Positions 19,430-30,257 of a stretch of DNA of 64,000 nt are shown here, in pieces. The DNA is from Diplolepis rosae (taxonomy: Eukaryota > Arthropoda > Insecta > Hymenoptera > Diplolepididae), in contig JAPYXD010000391.1 in the NCBI GenBank assembly GCA_030998225.1, positions 2,856,501 to 2,920,500 on the forward strand. The letters are read 5' to 3'. Numbering within the stretch: the first letter of the stretch is position 1; every line of letters begins with the position of its first letter. The notes beneath the pieces were generated by a model. The model made no database searches. It was not told where the DNA came from and saw only the letters and a list, made by a program, of their open reading frames with translations. The position numbers were made by a program, and so were the translations under genes.

Positions 19430-20980
19430 TTAACCAATACCACGTCGCTCCTGTCCAGTGTTCCACTGGATTGCGTTCCATGATTTTAGAAGACTGTACG
19501 GTTCTAGAATATCTTGCTTGTCGTATCTTTCAGGTAAGACAAAAGGTTCACTAGCCAGTGACGTGTAAAGATTGTCAGGTATTGGTGAGATTGTTTGGAT
19601 ATCAGATCCATTTATCGTCCTGGCGGGAGTGCTCGGTTGATGCACTTTCGTCAGACCAATCCTTTTTATTGGGCTTAGATTTGTGTCCAGAATTACAGAT
19701 GTGTTGTTTTTTCGTTTTCTTGAATTTGATATCAGCTCTGATTTAACTTCCGACATTTCTTCTTTAAACAAGCTATTGGGATTTACCAGAGACTGGCAGG
19801 ATGATAGTTTTTGTGACCCCGTTTCAGTCACAATGACTTCCTTTTCTCTATTCTCTCCTTTTTCGGTTTTACTATTGGTTAATATTGTAACTTTAGGAAT
19901 GATGTTCTCTACTGTTTTTGATTCCTGAATGTTTAATGACGAGCCTTCTTCCTGCCTTATTTCTTGTTTCAGGAGATTTCTACGTTGCATTAGGATTTTA
20001 ACACTTATTCCAGGTTCCTTTTCTTCCTTTTTGGCTGATGTATTTTCATATATTTTGTTTCTGAAGTTTGGATAGCGATTAGTTTTATGATCAAATAAGT
20101 GGTCTTCATTAGTCTGAGACAATGGCATGTATGAGAAGATAGTGTAATCTGTGTGAGGAGTACACTGATACTGAGAGTCGAAAGCGCTTGTATTCGTTTG
20201 AATTTGAATGTGTTGGGTTGCTTTTGGTGCGGGATTCGTAGCATCCTGTCCATTGTGCGATGGTGTAAACTGCGCTCGTGGACTACTGCCTCTGTCCCTT
20301 AAATCAAAACTATCTTGCTGCTGCAAAATTTGACTATTGGTTTGATGTTTTGCTTTATAGTCAAGGGCATATTTTAAGGCTATTTCTGACGTATTTGGAT
20401 ATTGAGATTCTACGAAAGCTGACATTTTGTCCGGCAAGCCGCGAATAAATGCTTCCAAAGCGCAATCATTGAGAAGCAGACAATGTAAGTTGACGTTCTC
20501 ATATTTGTCCTCGAGAACCGCCTGTGCTCCTAATCTTAATGATGTTATGCGGTCGTAAAAGTCGCTTACATTTTCACCGCGAGAAAGTTGAACAGTAGCC
20601 ATTTCGCTTATATACCACGAGTATGCCTTGCGAGGAGCGTATCGTTGCTTTAAATGATCACTAAGTTCTTTGAGGTTTGAAAAGGTTCTTCCATATGTAC
20701 TGCTTCTTGCAGTACCCTTTAAACGTGACAATACTGCCGTGACATATCGTTTTTCACATTCAGCTGGTACTACTAACGCGCCGTTCATGACATCTTCAAT
20801 AAAATCTCTAACAGGCATATTTTCACCGTCAAATACCGGAACGTTTATAATGCCTTGCTGTATAGAGAAACATTCTATCATCGATCTTATCATGGATTCA
20901 TCAAGGGTGTGGGTGAAATTGCTGATAACCTCGTGAGCCTGATTGTCATCTGTTCTAAAATCACCTCTAAGCTGTGACAT
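19430..20980 (-). CDS. gag: Errantivirus-like Gag, 516 residues
   Basis: The frame is intact from ATG at 20980. Residues about 40-220 match the Ty3/gypsy Gag capsid pattern: NVPVFDGENMPVRDFIEDV, YVTAVLSRLKGTARS, LKELSDHLKQRYAPRKAYS, then a MATVQLSRGENVSDFYDRIT block and CALEAFIRGLPDKM. The C-terminal half (residues 230-516) is low-complexity, rich in Gln, Ser, Lys and Glu, with no zinc knuckle, as is usual for errantiviruses. It has no frameshift or stop, in contrast to most coding fossils here. There is no pol behind it; env follows after 640 bp. The protein would be expected to form capsid-like particles in the cytoplasm, but any reverse transcription would need enzymes from elsewhere. Confidence 0.85.
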   Translation of the reverse strand: MSQLRGDFRTDDNQAHEVISNFTHTLDESMIRSMIECFSIQQGIINVPVFDGENMPVRDFIEDVMNGALVVPAECEKRYVTAVLSRLKGTARSSTYGRTFSNLKELSDHLKQRYAPRKAYSWYISEMATVQLSRGENVSDFYDRITSLRLGAQAVLEDKYENVNLHCLLLNDCALEAFIRGLPDKMSAFVESQYPNTSEIALKYALDYKAKHQTNSQILQQQDSFDLRDRGSSPRAQFTPSHNGQDATNPAPKATQHIQIQTNTSAFDSQYQCTPHTDYTIFSYMPLSQTNEDHLFDHKTNRYPNFRNKIYENTSAKKEEKEPGISVKILMQRRNLLKQEIRQEEGSSLNIQESKTVENIIPKVTILTNSKTEKGENREKEVIVTETGSQKLSSCQSLVNPNSLFKEEMSEVKSELISNSRKRKNNTSVILDTNLSPIKRIGLTKVHQPSTPARTINGSDIQTISPIPDNLYTSLASEPFVLPERYDKQDILEPYSLLKSWNAIQWNTGQERRGIG

Positions 20981-22794
20981 TTTTCCTGCTGTTCTTGTGG
21001 TAAAATAACTTGATTCGCTTAGTTATGTTGACAGGTGTGCTAGTTGATAATAATAATTTTTAACTTGAAATTATGTTTGAATAAATTTTGAATATAATTT
21101 TGCATATTATTTCAGCTGACGTGGGTATTCTTGAATTTTACCAAATATTTCCTTTATCTGTGCACAATAAAATAATAACTGCCTGAATCAATAGTTCTAT
21201 GTTGTTTTGTAAGTCAAAATGACTTAATTACATTAGTCCGAAAATATTTAATTATTCAAGATTTTAATTTTATTATTACTTGAGATTGTTTAGTTTCCGT
21301 ATAACGTAGTCAACTTTTTATTTGTTTGTTAAGTATAACAATTGATTTTGAATTTCAATTTGTTTTTGTTAAAGAATTTATGCTGTAGTTTTAACGCACT
21401 GTCGATTTTGATCGCGATGTATGCAGGTACTCTACGTTCTTAGCCTTGAATGCTATGATTTCAGTGATGCAAAGGGGGTCAGGTCAGACGTATTTAATAT
21501 TCGCCTGAGAGAATTTTACACTTGTTATTTTAATACTTGTTTAAGAGAATTAACAAAAGTTATTTTGAGCGATATGAAATTGGACAAGTTAGATTTAATG
21601 AAAATGCGTGAATAATTCTGACAATTATAAAATTTGTTTATTGCTAACAAATAACAAAATTGTTTATTTTTACAGAATTTTAGTGATGTAAGATTGGACA
21701 AACTAGACTCAAGCACAATTTTTGGACAATCTTCACATTCAAAAATATTCTGTTAGTTAATTAAGTTGAAAATTGCAGTTTATAAACAATACAATACGAG
21801 CACTTCAAATTTTGCCTTACCCAATGATCGAAATCACTGGTGACCGTTCAACGTACCTAAAAAGGACTTATACTCTTGAAGGCTGTTTTTTGTTTGTATT
21901 AAACTCAATCTGAAACTTAGTTAACAATTTGTGATTGGAAACAAACTGTTATATTTTAAGTAAATTTGATGAAATGTTCACTGTTTAATTTATTTTTGAT
22001 TTGATTTTACTGTGATATCAATTTTATTTATTTCGTTTGCCTTTTTATGTGTTTTTATTTATTTTATTAGATTTCAATAATTTCAGTTATTCAAGATTGG
22101 GCAAACAAAATCTTGACTAATTTTAGGAATTAGAGAAATTATTTAGTTGGGTATAAATTATTGGCAATTATTAGTTTAAGCAATGCAAAATTAGACAAGC
22201 ATGACTCAAGCACAAATTCCTGAATAATTTTTTGCATTCACAAAGCTACAATATGTCGATAATTTAATTATTTATCGAATACAATTGAGAATTTTAGTGA
22301 TGCAAGATTGGACAAACCAGACTCAAGCACAACACTTTGGACAATCTTATGCAATCACAAATATTCTTTCAATTGTTTAAAGTTAAAATAAAAGTTATAA
22401 ACAATACTTGACACACACTACGAACTTTGCCTTGCCCAGATGATCGAAATCACTGGTGACCGTTCAACGAATCTAAGAAGGACTTATACTCTCGAGTGCA
22501 GTCTTTGTTCTGTTTAAAACTTAGATAATAACTTATTTTATTTAAATAATTATTCCAAAAATGTTTTAATTTTGAAAAGCGGGAATAATTTTTAATTAAT
22601 TCCGACTATTTGAAATTCAACAATTTTAAATGTATTTATTTCAATTTATTTATTAATAATTTAGCAAATTTCGAAAATGTGAAGCTTAATAGTTATGTAA
22701 CAATCTAAATTTTCCGAAATGATTGTACATATAATTTTGTCGCTTCAAATTATAAATTTGGAATTTATTATTAATTGTGACAACAATAGTGACG
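20981..22794 (-). other. Retroelement leader, AT-rich, with internal duplication
   Basis: About 1.8 kb between the primer binding site and gag without a convincing coding frame. Most of it is very AT-rich. It contains a direct repeat described separately. Confidence 0.6.
21676..22515. repeat. Direct duplication in the leader (units at 21676-21900 and 22295-22515)
   Basis: Two units about 615 bp apart share gatcgaaatcactggtgacc followed by gttcaacg, the cue gcaagattggacaaac, and aaggacttatactct. They are diverged. Possibly a duplicated packaging, promoter or splice region of the leader. Confidence 0.7.
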
Positions 22795-22812
22795 ATCCCA
22801 CCGCTGCCACCA
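22795..22812 (-). promoter_or_regulatory. Primer binding site, tRNA-Leu type
   Basis: On the minus strand the 18 bases tggtggcagcggtgggat start 7 nt after the LTR. Their complement, atcccaccgctgcc plus CCA, matches the 3' end I recall for eukaryotic tRNA-Leu(AAG/TAG). This fixes the 22820-24648 copy as the 5' LTR. Confidence 0.75.
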
Positions 22813-22819
22813 AATCAGC

Positions 22820-24648
22820 TGTTTCGTCCCGAGCTAAGGCGAGGGTAGGTTGGGAAAATTAGGAAGAGGGAGGAAAGTTTGCTGATTAAATCAGAGTGGT
22901 AAATTCTGATTATTTATATTTTTGTGGGATCGTGGTCACTAGTCAAACCTATGCGGCTCGAGTTGTTCACAATAATAACAAATTTGATTATATTGCGGTG
23001 TACAAGCTTTATTAATTAAAAGATAGGTATACAATAAGTTTTGAGATGCTTATGTGTATGACTTATACTACTTCTCAGGATGAGAAGGCAATATTAAGGG
23101 TTTTATGCGTTTATGAGTTAGTAATACAGGTTTTGAGATGCCTATATATGTAACTCACGCATTAAAAGTGTGCGTCTATATAAGTCAATAATACAGGTTT
23201 TAAGATGCCTATATATGTGACTTCCGCGTTTAAGAGTGTGCGTCTACAAGTTATTAATACAGGTTTTGAGATGCCTATATATGTAACTTGTACGTTTTAT
23301 GCAAATATACTAGGTTTTGAGATGCCTAGGTATACAACTCACGCACTACAATTGGCGTTATAGTTAATATAATAAGTTTTGAGATGCTTATTTATATAAC
23401 TTACGCTTTTTCCTTGCTTGAGAAGGCAAGAGAAAGAGTTTTGTCGTATATTTCTCCTTGTTGATAGCTGGATAACGGCACAATCCTGGCTGGAGTTAAG
23501 TAGTGCTAGTCAAGTAGTACAGGAAGCGTATCAGACAATCCAACTTGCTTGCTAAACACTGGTTAAGTTCGTTTTCTGTAGATTTAACTCTCAGAACTCG
23601 ACTTAATTCGACGATACAAGTATTTAACGGCACTTATCAATTCCCGACAACCGTACTGGCACCATTTAAGGACCAGGGATTTTATTTACCAAGTACCGAG
23701 GTATTCCTTGTGTAAGATACCGATTTACGAATATCGAAGGGTCAATTCGTGACACCGACAGTATGACTTGCGGACGGAGTGATTACCGACGTTAAGATCT
23801 TGAAGACTGAACAGCTACTAGCGAAAAGACAACCTCCAGAGGTAAATCTGGGGTTTATATATTATTGATTATTCCCATAGTGGGAGAGTGACTGCTAATT
23901 TGTAGATCGGCACGTACGTTGCTAATTTGTAGATCGGCACGTACAGTGATAATTTGTTGATCGGCACGCGTCTGGCGGCAATGTCGATGACCATGCTTGC
24001 TGACAGTCGCGGAAACTCGTGAACTCGCGGCTAGTTCTCACGCAGGTCATACTATCGGGATCAAAGTCCATTGATGCTCGGTGCTGTATCTCTTTCTCTC
24101 GTCTTTTCAGCTATGTTATTTAATATACATATGTTGACAGGTCAGTGCAATTGTACTAGGTCATAATTGCACTGACTCATCTATTATTTTACAACTTGGT
24201 TTATATTCTTATAGTATTTATGAAGTACATGAATTTTTGGTGTTTATATTCTAAAATATTATTCAAGCTAATTTGCGGATCCCCAATAATGTGATTGATA
24301 TTATTGATTGATTATCCATTATTGGTTATCGCTGATTATTATGTGCTGTTGTTTGATTATTATTACCAATCATTTAATGGCTGTTCTTAACAATAATGAA
24401 TATTATTGTTATTTTTATTAAATAATTATTAATTTTTTATTGCCTTGGTTCTCTACATTACCGACGGTAAGGTAGTTTTCCTATTTTATGTAACTCAACT
24501 GCCTTGTCGATCTCAGGTAATTATCCTATTGACAAGTAGTTATCATCACAGTGATGTGATTTACGTTCGTCAATCGCCTGGTTTTATGCCGGGTTGCCTT
24601 GCTGTAGGCGTGATTTTAAATTTTTATTAATTTTTACGGGATGTAACA
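22820..24648 (-). mobile_element. 5' LTR of errantivirus-like element
   Basis: A 1829 bp copy running TGTTTCGTCCCG...CGGGATGTAACA. It contains the same repeat arrays as the 3' LTR (23032-23400 and 23892-23970) and the empty TA site of the DNA transposon found in the 3' LTR. Only scattered base differences from the 3' LTR were noticed by eye. It abuts an R1-type LINE at 24649. Confidence 0.9.
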
Positions 24649-26910
24649 ACTAGAAGAAAGACTCCGGGCCTGGACAATCCCGATCGAGTCAAGTACATTG
24701 TGCGTAGCTTGTTTCCACACGTGGGGCCGTTCCAAAGACAGGACCGAAGTTCTTGCGTGGTCCAGCGCGAAGAACTCTTCACTCTCGAGGAACTAAAGAG
24801 AGCGGGTGGGAGGCTTAAGTCGAATACAGCGCTGGGGATTGACAGAGTGCCAAACGAAATCCTCAAAGAGGTGATCGGGGCATACCCGGAGATCCTCCTA
24901 GGAGCCTTTAACTCCTGTCTTCGGGAGGGGAGGTTCTTCGTAGACTGGAAGGAGCAGAGGTAGGTCCTGATGAGGAAAGGCAACAACCCTCTAGGGGATG
25001 CCTCATCGTATAGACCAATAAGTCTATTGGATACGATGGGGAAGCTTCTGGAGGAGTTGATTCTACAACGGCTTCGGGCCCTCTTGGTCGGGGAGAACGG
25101 TCTCTCGGAAAACCAGTTCGGATTCAGGAAAGGCAGGTCCACTGTGGACGCTACCCAAGCTGTGGTTTACATCGCCACAAATGCAAGAAAAGGAACTGGT
25201 AAGCGTAAGGGATTCTGCGCGTTGATCAGCATTGACATACGCAATGTGTTCAATACCGCGAGATGGAATATCTGCATCGAGGCGATGGTGCGAACAAAGG
25301 TTCCAGACTACCTGTTGCGAATGATAAATGACTATCTGAGCGACAGGTGGGTGATGTACCAGGGCAACAAATGGTCTCTCAAAGAAGAGATGACATGTGG
25401 CGCCCCTCAAGGGTCGCGGGTGGGTCCACTCGTTTGGAACGTCATGTATGATGATTTCCTGCGCATGGACCTACCAGCTGGAACGAGCATCATCGGCTTC
25501 GCGGATGACGCACTTCTCGTGTGCGCCGCTGATGATGTCGGAATCCTAGAGCTGAGGATCAATGAAAGTCTACGGCGGGCGAAGCGTTGGTTGGATAGCA
25601 GAGGCCTGAAAATGGCCCCTGAGAAAAACGAGACTTTGCTCGTCACGGACAAGAGATCCTTTCAGTACCCGAGGATCGCTCTCGGAGAGCATGAGGTCGA
25701 GTGGATAACAAGTATAAAGTACCTGGGAGTGCAGTTGGATCGTAGGCTTAGCTTTGGCGAACACCTAAGGATCGCAATTACCAAAGCTATCCAATGTGGA
25801 GCAAACTTGGCTTGGCTTATGTCAAACATTGGTTGTCTCAGGGAAGCTAAGAGAAGGCTGGTGTCGAGCGTGGTAAATTCAAAGCTGCTTTATGCAGCTC
25901 CAGTCCGGGCTAATGCCCTGCAAAACCATGCTATCCAGAAGAGGCTGTTCTCGGCGCAGAGATCTGCTGCGTTGGTCCTGGCGAGCGTCCCGCCAATAGA
26001 TTTATTGCTGAAGGAAAGGCAAGAGACCTTTCAGCTCCGCAAGGAGCTTACCTCTACCGATCTGCAGGAAATCGCTCATGCGAAGGATGTCATCCGCAAG
26101 GATGGAAGGCACAGACTCGTCGAAAAATGGCAGTTGAGATGGCATTTTGAGCAGACCGGGAGATGGACCTACCGCCTGATCCCGGAGCTCGCTACCTGGC
26201 TGAACAGAAATCACGAAGAACTCGGCTTTTATTTGGTGCAAGCGCTCTCGGGCCATGACTGTTTTAACGCGTACCTGAAGCGCTTTGAGAAGAGAGACGA
26301 GGAGATGTGTTATTACTGCAATTCCCCTGTGGATAATGCAGAGCACGCAGTCTTCGTCTGCGCAAAGTGGGGCGCGGCAAGGGAGGCCCTCGTTTAGGCA
26401 GTGGGTGCCGAGCTCACTCCTGACACGATGGTCTCTCTGATGCTCTAGTCTGAGCGGTTTTGGACGCTGATCGAGTCATTCGTCACACTTGTGATGTGGA
26501 CCAGAGCACTCGATGGGCGTTGGGAGCGAAACAACGGGGAGGGCCAGTATAAATCGCATCGGGATCTGCACCCACGGTCCTGCATCTTGGGTGGACTTGG
26601 CTGTCCGCGTCGTTCGGTAGAGGAATCTCTTGTTTCCTTCCCTGGCTGGCGCGGCTAGTCGGTTTGCCTAACGGGCGCGTAACCGCGGGTGGAAGTTCCG
26701 GGCGAACGGATGAAGGAAGAGTCGTACGCGACTTTAAGCTGGAACCAACCACCCGTGAAGTTTAAAGCCGAAAGGCGGTTCCGCGGGTGGTGTATTGGTT
26801 CAAGAGAGGGGGTTTTTGGTTTTAACAGGTATGCCTAGACCCGTCCTAGGAGAGTCCTGTACAACGTCTATAAAAGTTTTCGTCATTTTTCCTCCTCACC
26901 AAAAAAAAAA
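24649..26910 (+). mobile_element. R1-clade LINE, 5'-truncated copy
   Basis: It starts abruptly in ORF2 coding sequence at the LTR edge and runs through the 3' untranslated region to an A-rich tail (26900-26911). The 3' region with gaaaggcggttccgcgggtg is shared with the copy at 57159-58667. No target duplication is visible, because the left edge is an LTR junction. Confidence 0.85.
24652..26397 (+). pseudogene. R1-type ORF2 fragment: reverse transcriptase and C-terminal zinc motif
   Basis: One frame with a TAG at 24961-24963. The upstream part has the pre-RT block (LDNPDRVKYIVRSLFPH, NTALGIDRVPNEILKEVI). From 24970 the RT palm and fingers follow: SYRPISLLDTMGKLLEELI, NQFGFRKGRSTVDA, SIDIRNVFNTARW (first catalytic Asp), TCGAPQGSRVGPLVWNVMYD, and GFADDALLV (catalytic DD, about 25497-25523). 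After the thumb, the C-terminal zinc motif CYYCNSPVDNAEHAVFVC is at 26306-26360. Two further TAG codons (26395-26397 and at about 26446) stand where the other copy has CAG. About 45 nt present in the other copy (RIVSAYRTISTSA region) are missing. The endonuclease is absent. A dead copy. Confidence 0.85.
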
Positions 26911-27433
26911 ATACAGTAATAGAATATTAGTGGAACTTGCGCCCGACGCCGTCGATCGAAGATCGTGATTCCACGCGCATCACTTTACAAAAAAATTCAT
27001 ATTTCGCACAATTTTTGAGTGCGCACCTTAATTATATACCTAAAGTTTGCGTAATACTTGGGGCTATCACTATGAATTTTTTCAGATTTTTCAAAGATGG
27101 CGTTTTCTCAAAAAATCAATTTGTTTAAAAAAACATTTTTTTTATTATTAAATTTGGAGCAAAATTTTTTCCAAAAAATACTACTACATCGGACATTTAA
27201 TGATACGTTTGTGTAATTTTTTTCAGAATTTTTCCGAGTTTCAGTTTTTAAATAATTGAAAAGGAACAAAAATATTTTTTTTTCGTTTATCCCATAACTT
27301 TTCAAATAATGCATGAAATAATCTCAAATTTTGGGTTTCTTCATTATTTATATTAGTCTATCAATCCTTAAAATGTCAAGTAAATCGGAAACATGGAGTC
27401 CTGAACCCGTCCGATTTGCCATGGAACACATCA
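26911..27433. repeat. Non-coding repeat A, copy 1
   Basis: The stretch with gacgccgtcgatcgaagatc (about 26945) through gaacccgtccgatttgccat (about 27403-27422) recurs inverted at 37373-37521 plus 41700-42050, where an LTR element has split it. AT-rich, no coding capacity. The end points are approximate and no terminal inverted repeat was identified. Confidence 0.7.
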
Positions 27434-28923
27434 TATATACGTTGACAGGTCGGTGCAATTGTACTAGGTTATAATTGCACTGACTCATCTATTATTTTAT
27501 ACATTGGTTTTTTTCATCTTATTCTCATAGTGTTTATGTAATACATGATTTATTAGTGTCTACATTTTGGAATTTTGTTCAACTTATTTTGCGGATGCCC
27601 CGTAATGTGATTGATGTTATTGATTGATTATCCATTATTGGTTATTGCTAATTATTATGTGCTAGTGTTTGATTATTATTATTGACCATTTAACGACTGT
27701 TATTAACAATAATGAATGTCATTGTTATTATCGTTAAATAACACTGGTCTGCAAGGTTTTGTTGTTGAAAAGATATGGGTCGTTTCCGGAATAATTTTTG
27801 ACGAAGAATCCGAATCCGGAATCAGAATCAGCCTATCACGTCAGAATTTTGAGATATTTGAAGTTATGTGCTCGAAAAATGGCGTTTTCGTTAATTTTGA
27901 GGTTATGTACAGGGTGCAAGAAATTTTTTTGGTTTTTTCTCAAATCTCATCATTTAGCACTACTCTTTTCCTTCTAAATGTGCTATTAAACAGTCACGAG
28001 CGATTTTTTTTCACAAAGATACGGCCAAATCAAGTTTTGACCTTTTTCCGAACAACCTTATGAGCATTCACATTGACTCTATGGTGCAAACCATTTTGCA
28101 TTCGAAAATTTATCTTGAAAATTTGTGCATGCGGGTTTCGATGGTCTGTGAATAAGAACTTACAGTCAGAAAATTGACATTAGAGAGCGAAATCGTTTAA
28201 TTTCGTAAATTTCGATCCACCATTTTGTATCGGCCATCTTAGAAATGGAAATGTCAATTTCCTGACTATAAATTCTTATTCACAGACCATTAAAACCCGC
28301 ATGCACAAATTTTCAAGATAAATTTTCGAATGCAAAATGGTTTGCACCAAAGAGTCAATGTGAATGCTCATAAGGTTGTTCGGATAAATGTCAAAACTTG
28401 ATATGGCCGTATCTTTGTGAAAAAAAATCGCTCGTGACTGTTCAATAGCTCATTTTGGGGGGAAAAAGTAGTGCTGAATTATGACAATTGAGAAAAAAAC
28501 TAAAAAATGTCTTGCGCCCTGTACATGACCTCAAAAGTAGCAAAAACGCCATTTTTCGAGCACATCACCTCAAATATCTCAAAATTCTGACGTGATAGGC
28601 TAATTCTGATTTCGGATTCGGATTCTACGTCAAAAATTACCCCGGAAATGATCATTCGTTTTCCAACAACAAATACAAACTCATTATTTGAGACCTCTGT
28701 AATTATTAATGTTTATTGGTTTGGTTTTCTACATTACCGACGGTAAGGCAGTTTTCTTATTTCATGCAACTCAACTGCCTTGTCGATCTCGGGTAATTAT
28801 CCTTTCGACAAGTAGTTATCATGGCAGTGATGTGATTCACGTACGTCAATTGCCTGGTTGCATGCCGGGTTGCTTTGCTGTAGGCGCAAATTTAAATTTT
28901 ATTCAATTTTACGGGATGCAACA
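27434..28923 (-). mobile_element. Third, partial LTR of the errantivirus-like family, split by a foldback element
   Basis: gttgacaggtcggtgcaatt at 27434 and the following sequence match 24135-24648 in the 5' LTR with more divergence than the main pair. It ends in acgggatgcaaca at 28923. The 5' part of the LTR is missing. No polypurine tract follows, so this is an old solo or truncated LTR. Confidence 0.8.
27742..28699. mobile_element. 958 bp foldback element with CACTG end, 3 bp target TAA
   Basis: It begins CACTGGTCTGCAAGG and ends ...GAGACCTCTG, flanked by TAA at 27739-27741 and 28700-28702. The corresponding uninterrupted LTR sequence (ttaaataattattaat at 24416-24431) has a single TAA. 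The two halves (about 27742-28200 and 28240-28699) are imperfect inverted copies; catttgcattcg-type and aaaatttatcttgaaaattt blocks appear on both arms. CACTG ends and a 3 bp duplication suggest the CACTA/CMC group. Non-coding. A second copy is at 46163-46713. Confidence 0.78.
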
Positions 28924-29021
28924 TAATCATTACACGCAAAATTTGATTGAAAAACATACAAAAATTAGAATTGAAAAAGTCAAAAATAGACAGGGTAGTT
29001 ATAACTTTGCGTAAAAACCTC
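28924..29021. other. Short unannotated spacer
   Basis: No feature seen between the partial LTR and the TTAA palindrome. Confidence 0.4.
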
Positions 29022-29102
29022 TTAACCAGTTAACTGTGATTGACGAGTATACTCGTCATAAATACATGGAACTTGCCATAGTCGCCACAGTTAACTGGTT
29101 AA
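29022..29102. mobile_element. 81 bp palindromic MITE at TTAA
   Basis: TTAACCAGTTAACTGTG at the left and its reverse complement at the right, each ending in TTAA. The inner GACGAGTATACTCGTC (29042-29057) is a perfect 16 bp palindrome. TTAA targeting suggests a piggyBac-type MITE. Confidence 0.6.
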
Positions 29103-29149
29103 ATAGATTTGGAAAAAATGGTGCAGTATGTTTCCGGTCTAACTAAGGA

Positions 29150-29800
29150 AAACACAGTTTTTTCGAGAAATTCGACTTTATTTATCAACATAGTTTCCTT
29201 TAGGTCTAATACATCCATTCCAACGCTTCTCTAACTTTTCGATGCCTTTTTTATAGAATGATTCGTCTTTGCTCTCAAAATAGGCCACAGTTTCGGAAAT
29301 CACTTCTTCATTGGAGCTAAATCTCTTTACCTGGAGCTTTTTTCTTCAGGTCAGCAAGGGGCCAGTGGTTGCTGGAAGCCAGATCTGGAGAATATGGTGG
29401 GTGAGGAAGCAATTCGAAACTTAAGTCATTCAATTTGACCATCGTATTCGTGATTTCTGCGCTCAATCGATCTAGTAATGCCATATAATAGTCGCTGTTA
29501 GTGGTTTTACCTTTCTCAAGATAGTCGGTAAACAAAATACCATGCGCGTCCCAAAATACGGATGCCATAACCTTGCCAGCCCACTGTTGAATTTTTGATC
29601 GTCTTGGACGGCTTTCACCAGCTGCTCTCCACTCAGCTGACGATATTTTTGTTTCAGGTGTGTAGCGATGGATCCATTTTTCATCCATTGTCACATACCG
29701 ACGGAGAAACTTCTTTTAACCTCGCTTGAACAGCTACAAACAGCGTTCTGAATACTCGACACATTGTTGTTTTGGATTGGGTGTGAGCAAACGCGGCACC
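29150..29800 (-). pseudogene. Mariner transposase, internally deleted
   Basis: The minus-strand frame from 29694 has the first catalytic Asp in MTMDEKWIHRYTPETKISSA, then SGEQ/WRAAGESRPRRSKIQQ and GKVMASVFWDAHGILFTDYL. It then jumps to ITNTMVKLNDLSFELLPHP and YSPDLASSNHWPLADLKKK. The block with the second catalytic Asp (normally a HQDNA-type motif) is deleted. In another frame from about 29316 to 29180 the C terminus continues with NEEVISETVAYFESKDESFY and KKGIEKLEKRW. The N-terminal DNA-binding part is not readable. Inactive. Confidence 0.8.
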
Positions 29801-29938
29801 CACTTCGAAAACAACATACGCATCCCCAAAGATTCGTGCAAAATTGTAAACACATTACTTTCTGATATCTTTTAGGTTTCAGCTATTTCACGTAACTTTA
29901 ATTTACGTTCGCCCAAAACTCATTTGTGTCATTTGGGA

Positions 29939-30064
29939 GGTTTATTTGGCGCAATAACAAATACCTACGTTTCTCTGTTCCCTCTGGAGATATCTTCAGG
30001 GCTACAGAACCATTATTAAGAATAAAAGCAAAACGTAGGTATTTGTAATATCAACAAATAAACC
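29939..30064. mobile_element. Short palindromic MITE-like element
   Basis: ggtttatttg...aaatacctacgttt at the left is repeated inverted as aaacgtaggtattt...caaataaacc at the right, about 126 bp in all. Target duplication not identified. Confidence 0.5.
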
Positions 30065-30213
30065 TGTCCAAATACCTCAACAACTGTGTTCTTTCTTCTT
30101 TCCTCTTTTTAGTTATTTTCCTAATAGAACGTATAGAATAAGAAAAACTTTTGGTATCGTCATATAGTATAGGGAGAAATGAACATTTTCCAACAGAGAT
30201 ATTATTGTTGTTG

Positions 30214-30215
<2 letters not shown>

Positions 30216-30254
<39 letters not shown>

Positions 30255-30255
30255 G
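30216..30255. repeat. (TTA)n microsatellite, left boundary
   Basis: About 12 TTA/ATT units ending at ...ttattgttatttccgg, directly before the ORF1-only LINE. A similar run follows that element at 32168-32210. Confidence 0.85.
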
Positions 30256-30257
30256 TT

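Noticed and set aside
19558..20936. Plus-strand frames opposite gag
   Set aside because: Shadows of gag; no independent coding signature.
24627..26752. Minus-strand frames up to 171 codons across the R1 LINE
   Set aside because: Opposite-strand shadows of ORF2, repeated in the second LINE copy.
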